From the NCBI GenBank assembly GCA_027364935.1, contig DAHXOK010000016.1, positions 1 through 32,807 of the forward strand: a DNA stretch of 32,807 bases. Reading direction: 5' to 3'. Of the stretch, positions 1-8,598 are shown one piece after another. The notes beneath the pieces are model-generated. The model worked only from the letters and a program-made list of their open reading frames with translations. It ran no database searches and was not told the DNA's origin. The translations under genes and the position numbers were made by a program. The stretch is from Vulcanimicrobiota bacterium (lineage in GTDB: Bacteria > Vulcanimicrobiota > Vulcanimicrobiia > Vulcanimicrobiales > Vulcanimicrobiaceae). Each line of letters starts with the position of its first letter. Positions within the stretch are counted from its first letter, which is position 1.

Positions 1-185
1 AAGCCGTCGAGGCCAGGAAGGCCGAGGTCGAGCAGAAGCACGTCCGCAGACTCGCGCCCCGCGCGCAAGGCCGCGTAGCCATCCTCGACGGTAACGACGG
101 CGAAGCCCTCGCGCTCCAGATGGTGCGCGACGAGCTCGCGGATCGATGCATCGTCCTCGGCGACCACGACCTGCGAAGGGGGCAC
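1..185 (-). CDS. Response regulator receiver domain (partial, C-terminus outside window)
   Basis: Only the first 61 codons are present. They encode a CheY-like receiver fold: a hydrophobic first strand ending in the acidic pair of VVVAEDDAS, a helix, then strand LLLDLGLPGLDG, whose Asp in LLLD is the expected phosphoacceptor. The GTG at 183-185 is chosen because an in-frame TGA lies about 24 bases upstream and no ATG is available. The output domain lies beyond the window, so the type of regulator and its partner kinase cannot be told. It reads in the same direction as recX, with a 47-base gap. Receiver identity is seen directly; any signalling role is inference. Confidence 0.85.
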   Translation of the reverse strand, partial: MPPSQVVVAEDDASIRELVAHHLEREGFAVVTVEDGYAALRAGRESADVLLLDLGLPGLDG

Positions 186-232
186 GCTATGGTACGGTAC
201 CCATCACTGCGGGCACAGAGACGCGAGCTGGG

Positions 233-703
233 TTACGCGAGAGTCTCGAGGCCGGCGTCGAGGAGCGGTCCGTGGCGCGCGGCGTGGTCGCGTAATACGA
301 GGTAGATGAGCGACGCCGGAAAGCCCAGGCGCTCGAGACCCCGCGCGGCCGAAGGGTAGCTCACGGTCGGGCGTTTGCGCAGATGTGCCGCAAGTGCGTT
401 CTCGCAACGCGCGCGCTCGTCGCTCTCCATGGCCTGCACCGCGCTCGCGGCGGCGTCGCGGTCGATGCCCTTGCGGACGAGCTCACCCACGAGTCGCACG
501 TTGCCACACGCCTTGCGACGCCCCTCCACGTAGAGACGCGCGAAGAGGCGATCGTCGAGCAGTCCGTCGCTCCTGCAGCGCGCGACGGCGTTGCGAATCG
601 CCTCGTCGTCGTAGCCTTTGCGCTCGAGGCGCTGCCAGAGCTGCGCCTCGGTGAGTCGGTACCGCGCGAGTACGCGCAGCGCCGCAGCAAGGGCATTCGC
701 CAC
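233..703 (-). CDS. recX: Regulatory protein RecX
   Basis: A 156-residue protein of tandem three-helix RecX repeats. The recognisable segments are [20 protein letters not shown] near residues 17-36, the [18 protein letters not shown] stretch near 45-62, and a later repeat around [15 protein letters not shown]. RecX binds RecA filaments and limits filament extension and recombinase activity. It lies six bases downstream of recA on the same strand, the usual recA-recX arrangement, so it is probably co-transcribed and co-induced with recA. Length is typical of short RecX proteins. Nothing looks truncated. Confidence 0.93.
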   Translation of the reverse strand: MANALAAALRVLARYRLTEAQLWQRLERKGYDDEAIRNAVARCRSDGLLDDRLFARLYVEGRRKACGNVRLVGELVRKGIDRDAAASAVQAMESDERARCENALAAHLRKRPTVSYPSAARGLERLGFPASLIYLVLRDHAARHGPLLDAGLETLA

Positions 704-709
704 GAACGT

Positions 710-1753
710 TTACTCTTCGGTGATACCGGCGGTGACGGTGGCGTGGCCGTTGCGCGAGACGCTCTTACCGAGTTGCTCGCGAATCTTCGCTTCGATCTCG
801 GTTGCGAGAGCCGCGTTCTCTTCGAGGAACGCCTTGGCGTTCTCGCGGCCTTGTCCGATCCGCTGATCTCCGTACGTGTACCACGAGCCGCTCTTGCCGA
901 CGACGTTCTGATCGAGCGCAACATCGAGGATCGATCCCATCTTCGAAATTCCTCGGCCGTAGGTGATGTCGAACTCGGCCTGCCGGAATGGAGGCGCGAT
1001 CTTATTCTTCACGACTTTCACCCGCGTGCGCGAGCCGACGACATCTTGCCCGACTTTGATCTGTTCGAGCTTGCGTACGTCGAGCCGCACCGACGCGTAG
1101 AACTTCAGCGCGCGGCCGCCAGAGGTCGTCTCGGGACTGCCGAACATGACGCCCACCTTCTCGCGCAGCTGGTTGATGAAGATCATCACCGTCTTGCTGC
1201 GGGAAATCGCGGCGGTGAGCTTACGCAACGCCTGCGACATGAGCCGGGCCTGCAGGCCGACGTGCGCGTCGCCCATGTCGCCCTCGAGCTCCGCCTTCGT
1301 CACGAGCGCAGCAACGGAGTCGATAACAACCACGTCGACCGCGTTGCTGCGCGTGAGCATCTCGGCGATCTCCAGCGCCTGCTCGCCGGTGTCGGGCTGC
1401 GAAACGAGCAATCCGTCGAGATCGACGCCGAGCGCAGCGGCGTAGTTCGGATCGAGTGCGTGCTCGACATCGACGAAGGCTGCGGTGCCGCCCTTCTTCT
1501 GCGCCTCGGCGATCGCGTGGAGCGCGAGCGTCGTCTTGCCGCTCGATTCCGGGCCGTAGATTTCGACGATGCGTCCGCGCGGGAGGCCGCCGATGCCGAG
1601 GGCGAGGTCGAGTGCGATCGAACCCGTAGAAATCACCTCGACGGCCAGGCGTTCTTGAAAATCTCCCATGCGCATGATCGAGCCTTTGCCGAACTGCCGC
1701 TCGATCTGCGCGAGCGCGTTGGCAAGAGCGACTTGCCGTTCGTCTTGCGCCAT
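710..1753 (-). CDS. recA: Recombinase RecA
   Basis: A 347-residue RecA, the usual length. It is the ATP-dependent strand-exchange protein of homologous recombination and the co-protease that triggers LexA cleavage. Walker A is GPESSGKTT at residues 67-75. The Walker B strand VDVVVIDS follows near 139-146. The DNA-binding L2 region with [18 protein letters not shown] is intact, as is the N-terminal polymerisation helix ([20 protein letters not shown]). The ATG is preceded by GGAG at a normal distance. A 178-base leader separates it from ftsY and holds a LexA-box-like palindrome and two perfect inverted repeats, listed separately. recX follows directly. Confidence 0.98.
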   Translation of the reverse strand: MAQDERQVALANALAQIERQFGKGSIMRMGDFQERLAVEVISTGSIALDLALGIGGLPRGRIVEIYGPESSGKTTLALHAIAEAQKKGGTAAFVDVEHALDPNYAAALGVDLDGLLVSQPDTGEQALEIAEMLTRSNAVDVVVIDSVAALVTKAELEGDMGDAHVGLQARLMSQALRKLTAAISRSKTVMIFINQLREKVGVMFGSPETTSGGRALKFYASVRLDVRKLEQIKVGQDVVGSRTRVKVVKNKIAPPFRQAEFDITYGRGISKMGSILDVALDQNVVGKSGSWYTYGDQRIGQGRENAKAFLEENAALATEIEAKIREQLGKSVSRNGHATVTAGITEE

Positions 1754-1931
1754 TTTTTACTCCATTTCTCTGCGTGATGTTTGTCCGTACATCACGCTAT
1801 CCGGCTGCGGTGCCAACTGTGTGGCTCTCTCTTTATTGGCACCACGTCTGAGGCGGCGGATTTGCCCTTCGAGGATCGAACTCCTGTTCGCCCTTCACCG
1901 GTGCTCCTTTATTAGGATACCGGGCTCTGGT
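1754..1931 (-). promoter_or_regulatory. recA leader/promoter region with inverted repeats
   Basis: This 178-base region between the ftsY stop and the recA start holds three palindromic elements on the recA strand. The first is an SOS-box-like palindrome at 1877-1890. The second is an 8-bp perfect inverted repeat with arms at 1809-1816 and 1836-1843. The third is a 9-bp perfect inverted repeat with arms at 1772-1780 and 1789-1797, ending 19 bases before the recA start codon. The last two could be RNA hairpins in a 5' leader or protein-binding sites. No single -35/-10 pair stands out. Confidence 0.5.
1877..1890 (-). promoter_or_regulatory. Candidate LexA/SOS box upstream of recA
   Basis: The recA strand reads CGAACAGGAGTTCG, with perfectly complementary 5-base arms around a 4-base centre. 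It matches the Bacillus/actinobacterial-type LexA box (CGAAC-N4-GTTCG form) at all arm positions. It lies about 124 bases upstream of the recA ATG. LexA control of recA is well established in many phyla; that this organism uses this operator type is inference. Confidence 0.55.
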
Positions 1932-1948
1932 CTAGGATACCGGGCTCT
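1913..1948. repeat. 20-bp-period tandem duplication across the ftsY stop
   Basis: The 16-mer TAGGATACCGGGCTCT occurs at 1913-1928 and again at 1933-1948, a 20-base period. The second copy overlaps the last ftsY codons and its stop codon (1932-1934). The first copy lies just beyond the stop, in the recA leader. It looks like a small slipped-strand duplication. Confidence 0.85.
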
Positions 1949-2852
1949 CATCGAAGAGCGCCTCGATGAAGGCCCGGGGCTCGAAGAGCCGGAGGTCTTC
2001 CGGGCCCTCTCCGACCCCGACCAGCTTGATCGGGATCTCGAGCTCCTCGACGATCGCGACGAGCACGCCGCCCTTCGCGGTCGAGTCGAGCTTCGTGACG
2101 ACGGCGCCCGTGAGCGGCGTCGCTTCGTGAAAGAGTCGTGCCTGCGAGATCGCGTTCTGCCCGGCCGTACCGTCGAGCACGAGCAACGTCTCCGTCGGCG
2201 GCGCGCCGAGCTCGCGCTCGATGACGCGACGGATTTTCTTCAACTCTTCCATGAGATTCGATTTGGTTTGCAGCCGGCCGGCCGTATCGACGAGGATCAC
2301 GTCCACACCCCGGGCTTTGCCGGCTTTGATGCCGTCGAATGCGACCGCTGCGGGATCCGCGCCTTCGGCGCCTCGGACGAGCTCGCTGCCGGTGCGCTCC
2401 GCCAAGATCGCGAGCTGCTCGGCGGCGGCCGCACGAAAGGTGTCGCCGGCAACGAGCATCACCCGCTTGCGCCGATCGCGCAAGCGCTGTGCCAGCTTAC
2501 CGATCGTCGTCGTCTTGCCGCTGCCGTTGACGCCGACAACGAGAACCACCGCGGGCGTACCGTCCAGATTGAGCTCGGCGTTTGAGACCGTAAGAAAGCG
2601 TTCCACGTCTTTGCGAAAGCGCGCGACGGCCTGGTCTCCCGTCGACCAAGCTTCTTGCGTCGCCACCGTCTTGAGGCCACGTACGATCTTCTCGGTCGTG
2701 GGCACGCCGAAGTCGGCTGCCACCAGCGTATCCTCCAGATACTCCCAAAACGAAGAGTCCAAAGGCCTGGCTTCGCGACCCAATGCGCGAACGGCCGCGA
2801 AGCCGTCGCGCGCGCGCGCTAGCGTGGTTTTCAGGCGGGAGAGCAGACTCAT
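1932..2852 (-). CDS. ftsY: Signal recognition particle receptor FtsY
   Basis: SRP-receptor GTPase that docks ribosome-nascent-chain/SRP complexes at the membrane. The start is the ATG at 2850-2852 (MSLLSRLKTTL), giving 306 residues. The same frame stays open further upstream but would run into the divergent secreted-protein gene. After an N-domain helix bundle come the SRP GTPase motifs: G1 GVNGSGKTTTIGKLA, G2 DTFRAAAAEQL, G3 DTAGR, G4 TKLD and the closing GVGEGPEDL. There is no long acidic A domain, as in many short FtsY proteins. It reads toward recA. The C-terminal codons lie in a short tandem duplication. Confidence 0.95.
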   Translation of the reverse strand: MSLLSRLKTTLARARDGFAAVRALGREARPLDSSFWEYLEDTLVAADFGVPTTEKIVRGLKTVATQEAWSTGDQAVARFRKDVERFLTVSNAELNLDGTPAVVLVVGVNGSGKTTTIGKLAQRLRDRRKRVMLVAGDTFRAAAAEQLAILAERTGSELVRGAEGADPAAVAFDGIKAGKARGVDVILVDTAGRLQTKSNLMEELKKIRRVIERELGAPPTETLLVLDGTAGQNAISQARLFHEATPLTGAVVTKLDSTAKGGVLVAIVEELEIPIKLVGVGEGPEDLRLFEPRAFIEALFDESPVS

Positions 2853-2949
2853 CGTCGCTGCGCTCTTGGACCGATAGCGGATTTCACCTCGCGGATCGGA
2901 GCGACTGCATTTGTAGGGCAATTCCAGCCGAATTGCGTATGCGACAGGT

Positions 2950-5910
2950 ATGACGAAGATCTTCTTGCGCGCCTTTGCGGCGCTTCTCCTCACCGCGATG
3001 GCGTACGCTCTCCCCGCACAAGCCGCGATGGACTTCGGCGGCTTGAAGTACCGCGGCATCGGACCCGCCATTGCCGGCGGCCGTACGACGACCGTCGTCG
3101 GAAGCGACGTCAACCCCAAGATCTACTATGCGGGCGGCGCGGGCGGAGGCGTCTTCAAGAGCATCGACGGCGGCGCGAGCTGGGTGCCGGTGTTCGACAG
3201 CGAGCCGGTGGCGCCGATCGGTGCTATCGCCCTTGCACCGAACGATCCGAGCGACGTCTGGGTAGGCACGGGCGAGGCGAATCCCCGCAACGACGTCGAG
3301 CAGGGCGATGGAATCTGGCATTCGAGCAACGGCGGAAAGACCTGGCGGCAGATGGGGCTCGACGATGCCGGTTCGATCTCAGCAATTTCTATCGACCCGC
3401 GCAATCCTCGCCACGTCGTCGTCGCGGTACTCGGGCAGATATTCCGCGACAACACGACGCGAGGCATCTACGTCACGACGGATGGCGGCGCGCATTGGAC
3501 GCGCACGCTGTACGTCAACGCGGGCGTCGGCGCTTCCGATCTCGTGCGCGCGCCCGACAGCCCGAACACGCTCTTCGCCGGTATGTACTACCTGCGACGC
3601 ATGCCGTGGACGATGATCAGCGGCGGACTCGGTGGCGGTATATTCCGCTCCGACGACAACGGCATGACGTGGCACAAACTCGTCGGACGCGGGCTCCCGG
3701 GCGGTCCCGTCGGACGCATCGGCCTGGCTGCGGGAACCCACGGCCGCATCTACGCCGACATGCAGTCTCGTGCGGGCGTTTTGTGGCGCTCGGATGACGG
3801 CGGCGCGACGTGGCATCTCATGCCGTCGAGCCCGCTCGTCGGAGCGAGGCGCTTCTACTTCTCGCGCATCGCCGTCGATCCGGCAAACAACGACCGCCTC
3901 ATCAGCGTAGGACTCATCCTCTCGATGACGACGAATGGCGGCAAGACCTTCCACGCGATCTCCGAAAACGCCGGGTGGGACTTCCATCAGGTTTGGTGGT
4001 CGCACGACGGCACGCGCGTGGCCGTCGGCAGCGATGAAGGTGCGATTCTCTCCAAAGACGGCGGCGCTCGTTGGCTGCAGCCGTACGATCTTCCGTTCGC
4101 GCAGCCGTATCACGTGAGCTTCGATAACGAGATACCAAACTATCACGTCTGCATCGGCTTGCAGGACGACAACTCGTGGTGCGGTTGGGCGAATAGCCCG
4201 AGCGGCATCGGCGTGCTCAACCGCGATTGGTTTCAGTTCGCGCCGGGCGACGGCATGTGGGCGATGTTCGATCCACTCGACCATCACGACATCTGGTCGA
4301 CGTCCACCGCAAACGACACCGGACAAGTGTATCTGTACGATACGCACACGCATCAAGTGAGCGACGTCTCTCCCGACGCGGAGAGCAACGGCAGCATGCC
4401 GGCGCGGATGCTACGCTATCGCTTCAACTGGGACGCACCGCTTGCGTTCACGCAAAGCGGTGCCGCACTCGTCGGTGGTAACGTCGTCTTCCAGAGTACC
4501 GATCGCGGCGCGCATTGGAGCGTTATCAGCCCGGATCTCACGCGCAACGATCGGGCGCATCAGGGCGTTCCGGGCGGGCCGATCGACGCAGACATGTCGG
4601 GCGCGGAGACTGCCGATACCATCCTCGACATCGAGATCTCGGCGCTCGATCCATCCCTCTACTGGGTCGGAACCGACGACGGGCTCGTGCAACTGACGCG
4701 CGACGCGGGCGCGACGTGGACGAACGTCACGCCGCCGATCTTCCCCCACTGGGGACGCGTTGCCACCGTGTCGCCGGGAGCCTTCGACGCCGGCGCCGCG
4801 TTCGCAGCCGTCGACAACCACATGCTCGGGGACAACGGGCCGCATCTCTACGAGACGACCGATTACGGCGCGAATTGGCGCTCGATCGACGGCAACATGC
4901 CGCACGATCTCTACGCGCGCGTCATCCGCCAAGATCCGGTCGACCCGCGGCTCCTCTACGCCGGCACGCAGCGCGGCGTCTGGGCATCCTGGGACGGCGG
5001 CGGCCATTGGCAGTCGCTACGCCTGAACATGCCCGCGACGGCGATTTACGACCTCCACGTGCAGCCGACGGCGAACGACTTGATCGTCGCGGCGCACGGG
5101 CGCGGCGTATGGATACTCGACGACATCGCGCCGCTCCAGCACCCCGCCAACCCGGCGCGCTTCACGCTCTTCCCAATGCGCACGACCTACCGCTGGTCTC
5201 CGATGCCGCCAATCAACGCATTCAAAGGTCAGCCCACCAATCAGTTCGTCGGGGCGAACGTCGATTACGGCGCGCTCATCACCTACTCGCTACCGCGTAA
5301 GACGCGCCACGCGACGATCGAGATTCTCGATGCGAACGGACACGTCGTGCGACACCTCAGCGGCAAGGACGCGCCGGGGAACCGCGGCCTCAATCGGGTC
5401 GCCTGGGATCTCGCCGAAGACGGACCGGCGAAGTGGCACGGAACCTTCAAAGACAACCAAGGACCGGACGAAGGAGTCGACGTCGTGCCCGGTACGTACA
5501 CCGTGCGCGTACGTGCGGACGGGATGATGCGCGAGCAGCAGGTTACGGTAAAAGACGATCCGCGCGAAGACCTGTCGATCGCGCAGATTCAGGCCCATCA
5601 CGACGTGCTACGGCAGATCCTCGACGAGATCGGCGGCATCGACACGATGCTCAACGGCCTCGACCAGCGGCTGAAGCACGCGTCGCCCGCGCAGCGCGCG
5701 CGTCTGCTCGCGTTCCGCGCGCGGCTCACGTACGATCCGCGCAACGTCGAAGATCTCGGCGGTCCGGCGGGGCTGCGCGAGAAGGTCATGGATCTGTACG
5801 GGCGCATCGCGCAGTCGTTCCAGCCGGCCACGCAGCCCGAGATGGATCAGGCCGCGGCATACCGCGTGCAATACGACGCTCTCGCCGCGCAGTGGAGAGC
5901 CTTACGATAA
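2950..5910 (+). CDS. Secreted BNR/sortilin-type beta-propeller protein
   Basis: A 986-residue exported protein. Residues 1-26 form a Sec signal peptide (basic MTKIFLR, hydrophobic core, cleavage after LPAQA). The body has at least ten BNR/Asp-box motifs of the S/T-x-D-G-G-x-x-W type, for example SIDGGASW, TTDGGAHW, SDDGGATW, STDRGAHW and TTDYGANW. These indicate one or two beta-propellers like those of VPS10/sortilin and xyloglucanase-type (GH74-like) proteins. Near residue 720 the segment HGRGVWILDDIAPLQ closes the propeller part, followed by a FlgD/Ig-like segment (GTYTVRVRADG) and a helical tail. Relatives are often labelled glycosyl hydrolase, but no catalytic residues can be assigned here. 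It is divergent from ftsY with a 97-base gap. Substrate unknown. Confidence 0.85.
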   Translation: MTKIFLRAFAALLLTAMAYALPAQAAMDFGGLKYRGIGPAIAGGRTTTVVGSDVNPKIYYAGGAGGGVFKSIDGGASWVPVFDSEPVAPIGAIALAPNDPSDVWVGTGEANPRNDVEQGDGIWHSSNGGKTWRQMGLDDAGSISAISIDPRNPRHVVVAVLGQIFRDNTTRGIYVTTDGGAHWTRTLYVNAGVGASDLVRAPDSPNTLFAGMYYLRRMPWTMISGGLGGGIFRSDDNGMTWHKLVGRGLPGGPVGRIGLAAGTHGRIYADMQSRAGVLWRSDDGGATWHLMPSSPLVGARRFYFSRIAVDPANNDRLISVGLILSMTTNGGKTFHAISENAGWDFHQVWWSHDGTRVAVGSDEGAILSKDGGARWLQPYDLPFAQPYHVSFDNEIPNYHVCIGLQDDNSWCGWANSPSGIGVLNRDWFQFAPGDGMWAMFDPLDHHDIWSTSTANDTGQVYLYDTHTHQVSDVSPDAESNGSMPARMLRYRFNWDAPLAFTQSGAALVGGNVVFQSTDRGAHWSVISPDLTRNDRAHQGVPGGPIDADMSGAETADTILDIEISALDPSLYWVGTDDGLVQLTRDAGATWTNVTPPIFPHWGRVATVSPGAFDAGAAFAAVDNHMLGDNGPHLYETTDYGANWRSIDGNMPHDLYARVIRQDPVDPRLLYAGTQRGVWASWDGGGHWQSLRLNMPATAIYDLHVQPTANDLIVAAHGRGVWILDDIAPLQHPANPARFTLFPMRTTYRWSPMPPINAFKGQPTNQFVGANVDYGALITYSLPRKTRHATIEILDANGHVVRHLSGKDAPGNRGLNRVAWDLAEDGPAKWHGTFKDNQGPDEGVDVVPGTYTVRVRADGMMREQQVTVKDDPREDLSIAQIQAHHDVLRQILDEIGGIDTMLNGLDQRLKHASPAQRARLLAFRARLTYDPRNVEDLGGPAGLREKVMDLYGRIAQSFQPATQPEMDQAAAYRVQYDALAAQWRALR

Positions 5911-5964
5911 TCCTTCGCGACAGGACCGGGACGACGCCGACGAGCTCGTCGAGAAGTCGGAGGC

Positions 5965-6759
5965 CTACGAAGAGGCTTGTTTGCGTGCGTACTTGCGCTT
6001 TGCGTTCGGGTCCTCGGGTCTGTAGCCGAGTTCCTGGCGAAGCTCTTGCAAGCGCTTGCGCAAATGAATGACGGCTTGTGCGTGGATCTGCGAGACGCGC
6101 GACTCCGAGACGCCGAGCACGCCCTTGATCTCCTTGAGCGTCTTGCCTTCGAAGTAGTAGAGACGAATCACGCGCCGCTCTTGAGACGATAGGTCGTCGA
6201 CGGCCGCGCTCAGCTCCTCGCGGACTTCGCGCTGTTCGATCTCGCTAACGATGTCCCCAGTATCGTCGCGCAGCGTATCTGCAAGCGGGATCTCGTGGCC
6301 TTTTTCCGTCGGCAAGACCTCTTCGAGCGACAGCACCGAGCTGCCCCGCACCCGTTGCACGATGCGCGCAAGCTCCTTGAGGTCGATTCCCATGCGCTCG
6401 GCAAGCTCGTCGTCGGTGGGCGCTCGGCCGAGGGATGCTTCCAGCTCCTGATGCGCGCGCTCGAGTTCGCGCCCGCGCTGGCGCACGGCGCGAGGAACCC
6501 AGTCGAGCGAACGCAAGGAGTCGAGTATCGCGCCGTTGATGCGCGTGATCGCGTAGGTTTCGAACTTCACGCCCCGGTCGTCGTCGTACTTTTCGATTGC
6601 GTCGAGCAAGCCAAGCACGCCGTCATTGACGAGATCGTTCAGCTCGACGTTCGGCGGCAAGTTGACGGAGATACGCCCCGCGACGTACTTCACGAGATGG
6701 AGATACTTATGGACGATCTCTTCCCGAGAAAGTTCGACGCCTCCGATTACGTAATGCAC
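5965..6759 (-). CDS. RNA polymerase sigma factor, FliA/WhiG family
   Basis: A 264-residue sigma-70 family group 3 factor. Region 2 spans about residues 15-85 (YLHLVKYVAGRI, the DLVNDGVLGLLDAIEKYDD core-binding helix, KFETYAITRINGAILDSLR). Region 3 follows (RAPTDDELAERMGI). Region 4 carries the helix-turn-helix near 205-240 (LSSQERRVIRLYYFEGKTLKEIKGVLGVSESRVSQIH in outline). FliA/WhiG factors drive flagellar, chemotaxis or developmental genes. Its ATG overlaps the last 13 bases of cheB, so it is translationally coupled to a chemotaxis operon, which favours a motility or surface-behaviour regulon. No anti-sigma (FlgM-like) gene and no flagellar genes are in the window. Confidence 0.9.
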   Translation of the reverse strand: MHYVIGGVELSREEIVHKYLHLVKYVAGRISVNLPPNVELNDLVNDGVLGLLDAIEKYDDDRGVKFETYAITRINGAILDSLRSLDWVPRAVRQRGRELERAHQELEASLGRAPTDDELAERMGIDLKELARIVQRVRGSSVLSLEEVLPTEKGHEIPLADTLRDDTGDIVSEIEQREVREELSAAVDDLSSQERRVIRLYYFEGKTLKEIKGVLGVSESRVSQIHAQAVIHLRKRLQELRQELGYRPEDPNAKRKYARKQASS

Positions 6760-7781
6760 AATCCGCAGAGTATCTCCGGTATCTCCGATAGCGGGGCGAC
6801 GCGGTCGACAAAGCCGGCAAGCGCCGCCGCTCGAGGCATACCGTAGACGACGCAGGTCGCTTCATCCTGCCCGATGACGTACCCGCCCCGCTCTTTGAGG
6901 CGCTGCAAGCCGTCCGTCCCGTCACGCCCCATGCCGGTGAGCACGACGCCGATGCTCGCGGCGCCGTATGCCTGCGCGACCTCGGACGCGAGCGCGTCGA
7001 CGCTGGGGACATGTAGCGAGTCCTCGTCGTCGCACAGCCGAAGGCTCACGCGCTCGCCGTTACGCTGCAGGGCGAGCTGTCTGCCTGCGGGGACGATCGT
7101 GACGCCGCCGGGCTCGAGCACCATCCCCTCGCACCCCTCGCGTACCCGCAGTTTCGACAGACCGTCCAAGCGCTTCGCGAGCGCGGGCGTGAAGCCAACC
7201 GGCATGTGCTGGACCACCAGAACCGCCGCGGGGAAATCTCCGGGAAGTGCTGGGATCACGTGCGAGAGGGCTACGGGACCGCCCGTCGAGGCGCCGATCG
7301 CCACGCATGCGTATGCACTGCGCCTTCCTTCGGCGCCAGGGAGCGTGACGCGCTTGATCGGCGCAGGGACCCGCACCTGAGCGCGCCCGGCGCAGCCGCG
7401 AACCTTCTCGACAAGATCCAGCGCCACGTTCTCGATGTTCGCGTACGCGGCGTCCGGCTTCGCGACGAAATCGACCGCTCCGAGCTCGAGCGCCTTGAAC
7501 GTGGTTTCCGCACCGGCACGCGTATGCGCGCTCACCATGATAATCGGCACGTGCGCTTGCGCGACGATGCGCCGCACTGCCTCCAGGCCGTCTACCTCGG
7601 GCATGGCGACGTCCATCGTCACGACGTCGGGAAGCAATGCGAGCGTTTTTGCTACCGCTTCCTCGCCGTTACGCGCGGTCGCGACGACGCCGATATCGTC
7701 GTGCGCTTCCAGCATGGCGACGATCGCGCGCCGCATGAATGCCGAATCGTCGGCAACGAGGACCTTAATGCGGTGCGGCAT
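6747..7781 (-). CDS. cheB: Chemotaxis protein-glutamate methylesterase CheB
   Basis: A full-length 344-residue CheB. The N-terminal receiver domain (1-125) has the acidic pair D11/D12, phosphoacceptor D57 in MDVAMPEVDG, S84 and K108. The C-terminal methylesterase domain (about 155-335) has the catalytic triad S165 (GASTGG), H192 (QHMP) and D287 (GMGRDG). It removes methyl groups from chemoreceptor glutamates and deamidates glutamines, opposing CheR. It overlaps cheR by 17 bases upstream and the sigma gene by 13 bases downstream. No CheA, CheW or receptor gene is visible nearby, so the kinase that phosphorylates it is encoded elsewhere. Confidence 0.96.
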   Translation of the reverse strand: MPHRIKVLVADDSAFMRRAIVAMLEAHDDIGVVATARNGEEAVAKTLALLPDVVTMDVAMPEVDGLEAVRRIVAQAHVPIIMVSAHTRAGAETTFKALELGAVDFVAKPDAAYANIENVALDLVEKVRGCAGRAQVRVPAPIKRVTLPGAEGRRSAYACVAIGASTGGPVALSHVIPALPGDFPAAVLVVQHMPVGFTPALAKRLDGLSKLRVREGCEGMVLEPGGVTIVPAGRQLALQRNGERVSLRLCDDEDSLHVPSVDALASEVAQAYGAASIGVVLTGMGRDGTDGLQRLKERGGYVIGQDEATCVVYGMPRAAALAGFVDRVAPLSEIPEILCGLCIT

Positions 7782-8598
7782 GCGACGTACGGCGATAGTA
7801 CACGGTCTCGCTCGTGACGACAGGGTGGTAGAGATCGGTCGCGTGCATCAGCGATTCCGCATGTCCCAAGAAGAGGAAGCCGCCGGGAGGGAGCAGCGTC
7901 GCGAAGCGGCGTGCGACCTCGAGCTGCGTCGCTCGGTCGAAGTAGATCAGCACGTTGCGACAGAAAATCGCGTCCTGCAGGCCGACGCGAGCCGTCGCTT
8001 GCGGATCCAGCAAGTTCACCCGGGAGAAGCACACCATAGACTTGACCGGCTCCTCAATAGAGAACCCGTTTTCACGCGGGCGAAAGTACTTTTCAATCAA
8101 GGCGGGAGGCGTCGCTCGAAACGCGAGCTCCCGATACAACCCTGCTCGAGCCCGCTCTAAGACGCGGGGCGACAAGTCCGTCGCGAGTATCGAGCACTCG
8201 TCCGGCTGAATTCGGCCTGACTCGAGCAAACTCATTGCCAGGGAGTACGGCTCCTCTCCAGTCGAACACGCCGCCGACCAGATCCGCAGCGCAGTGCCCC
8301 GCCGCTGGCAGTGGTCGAGCACCGTCCCCGTGAGGACGCCGAGTTGCGCGCGTTCGCGAAGGAAGTAGGTCTCGTTGTTCGAGAGCAGCGACGCGAGTTC
8401 GTCCCATTCGGCTTCGCCAGCCGGCCCTTCGTCGAGATACGCCCGATATTGTCCCAAGGTTTGTGCGCGGCAGGTCACCATCCGCGCCTGCAGCCGGCTT
8501 TGCAATAGGGACTCTTTCGAATCGTCGAAGTAGAGACCGAAGCGGGAGCGGATACGATCGCGAAGCGCGCGGAAATCGTCGCTCGCGACTGCGATCAT
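7765..8598 (-). CDS. cheR: Chemoreceptor methyltransferase CheR
   Basis: A 277-residue SAM-dependent protein-glutamate methyltransferase. The N-terminal helical domain (1-75) precedes the conserved LLSNNETYFLRER. The SAM-binding motif is WSAACSTGEEPYSLAM around residues 106-121, followed by ATDLSPRVLERARAG, FCRNVLIYFD and GGFLFLGHAESL. All hallmark motifs are intact. It methylates receptor glutamates with CheB as its antagonist. The start codon overlaps the stop of the upstream flavoprotein in an ATGA arrangement (8595-8598). Confidence 0.96.
   Translation of the reverse strand: MIAVASDDFRALRDRIRSRFGLYFDDSKESLLQSRLQARMVTCRAQTLGQYRAYLDEGPAGEAEWDELASLLSNNETYFLRERAQLGVLTGTVLDHCQRRGTALRIWSAACSTGEEPYSLAMSLLESGRIQPDECSILATDLSPRVLERARAGLYRELAFRATPPALIEKYFRPRENGFSIEEPVKSMVCFSRVNLLDPQATARVGLQDAIFCRNVLIYFDRATQLEVARRFATLLPPGGFLFLGHAESLMHATDLYHPVVTSETVYYRRTSHAAPH

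Noticed and set aside
383-1777. 464-codon plus-strand open frame antisense to recA and recX
   Set aside because: High-GC shadow of recA and recX; no domain or hydrophobic pattern and no ribosome-binding site.
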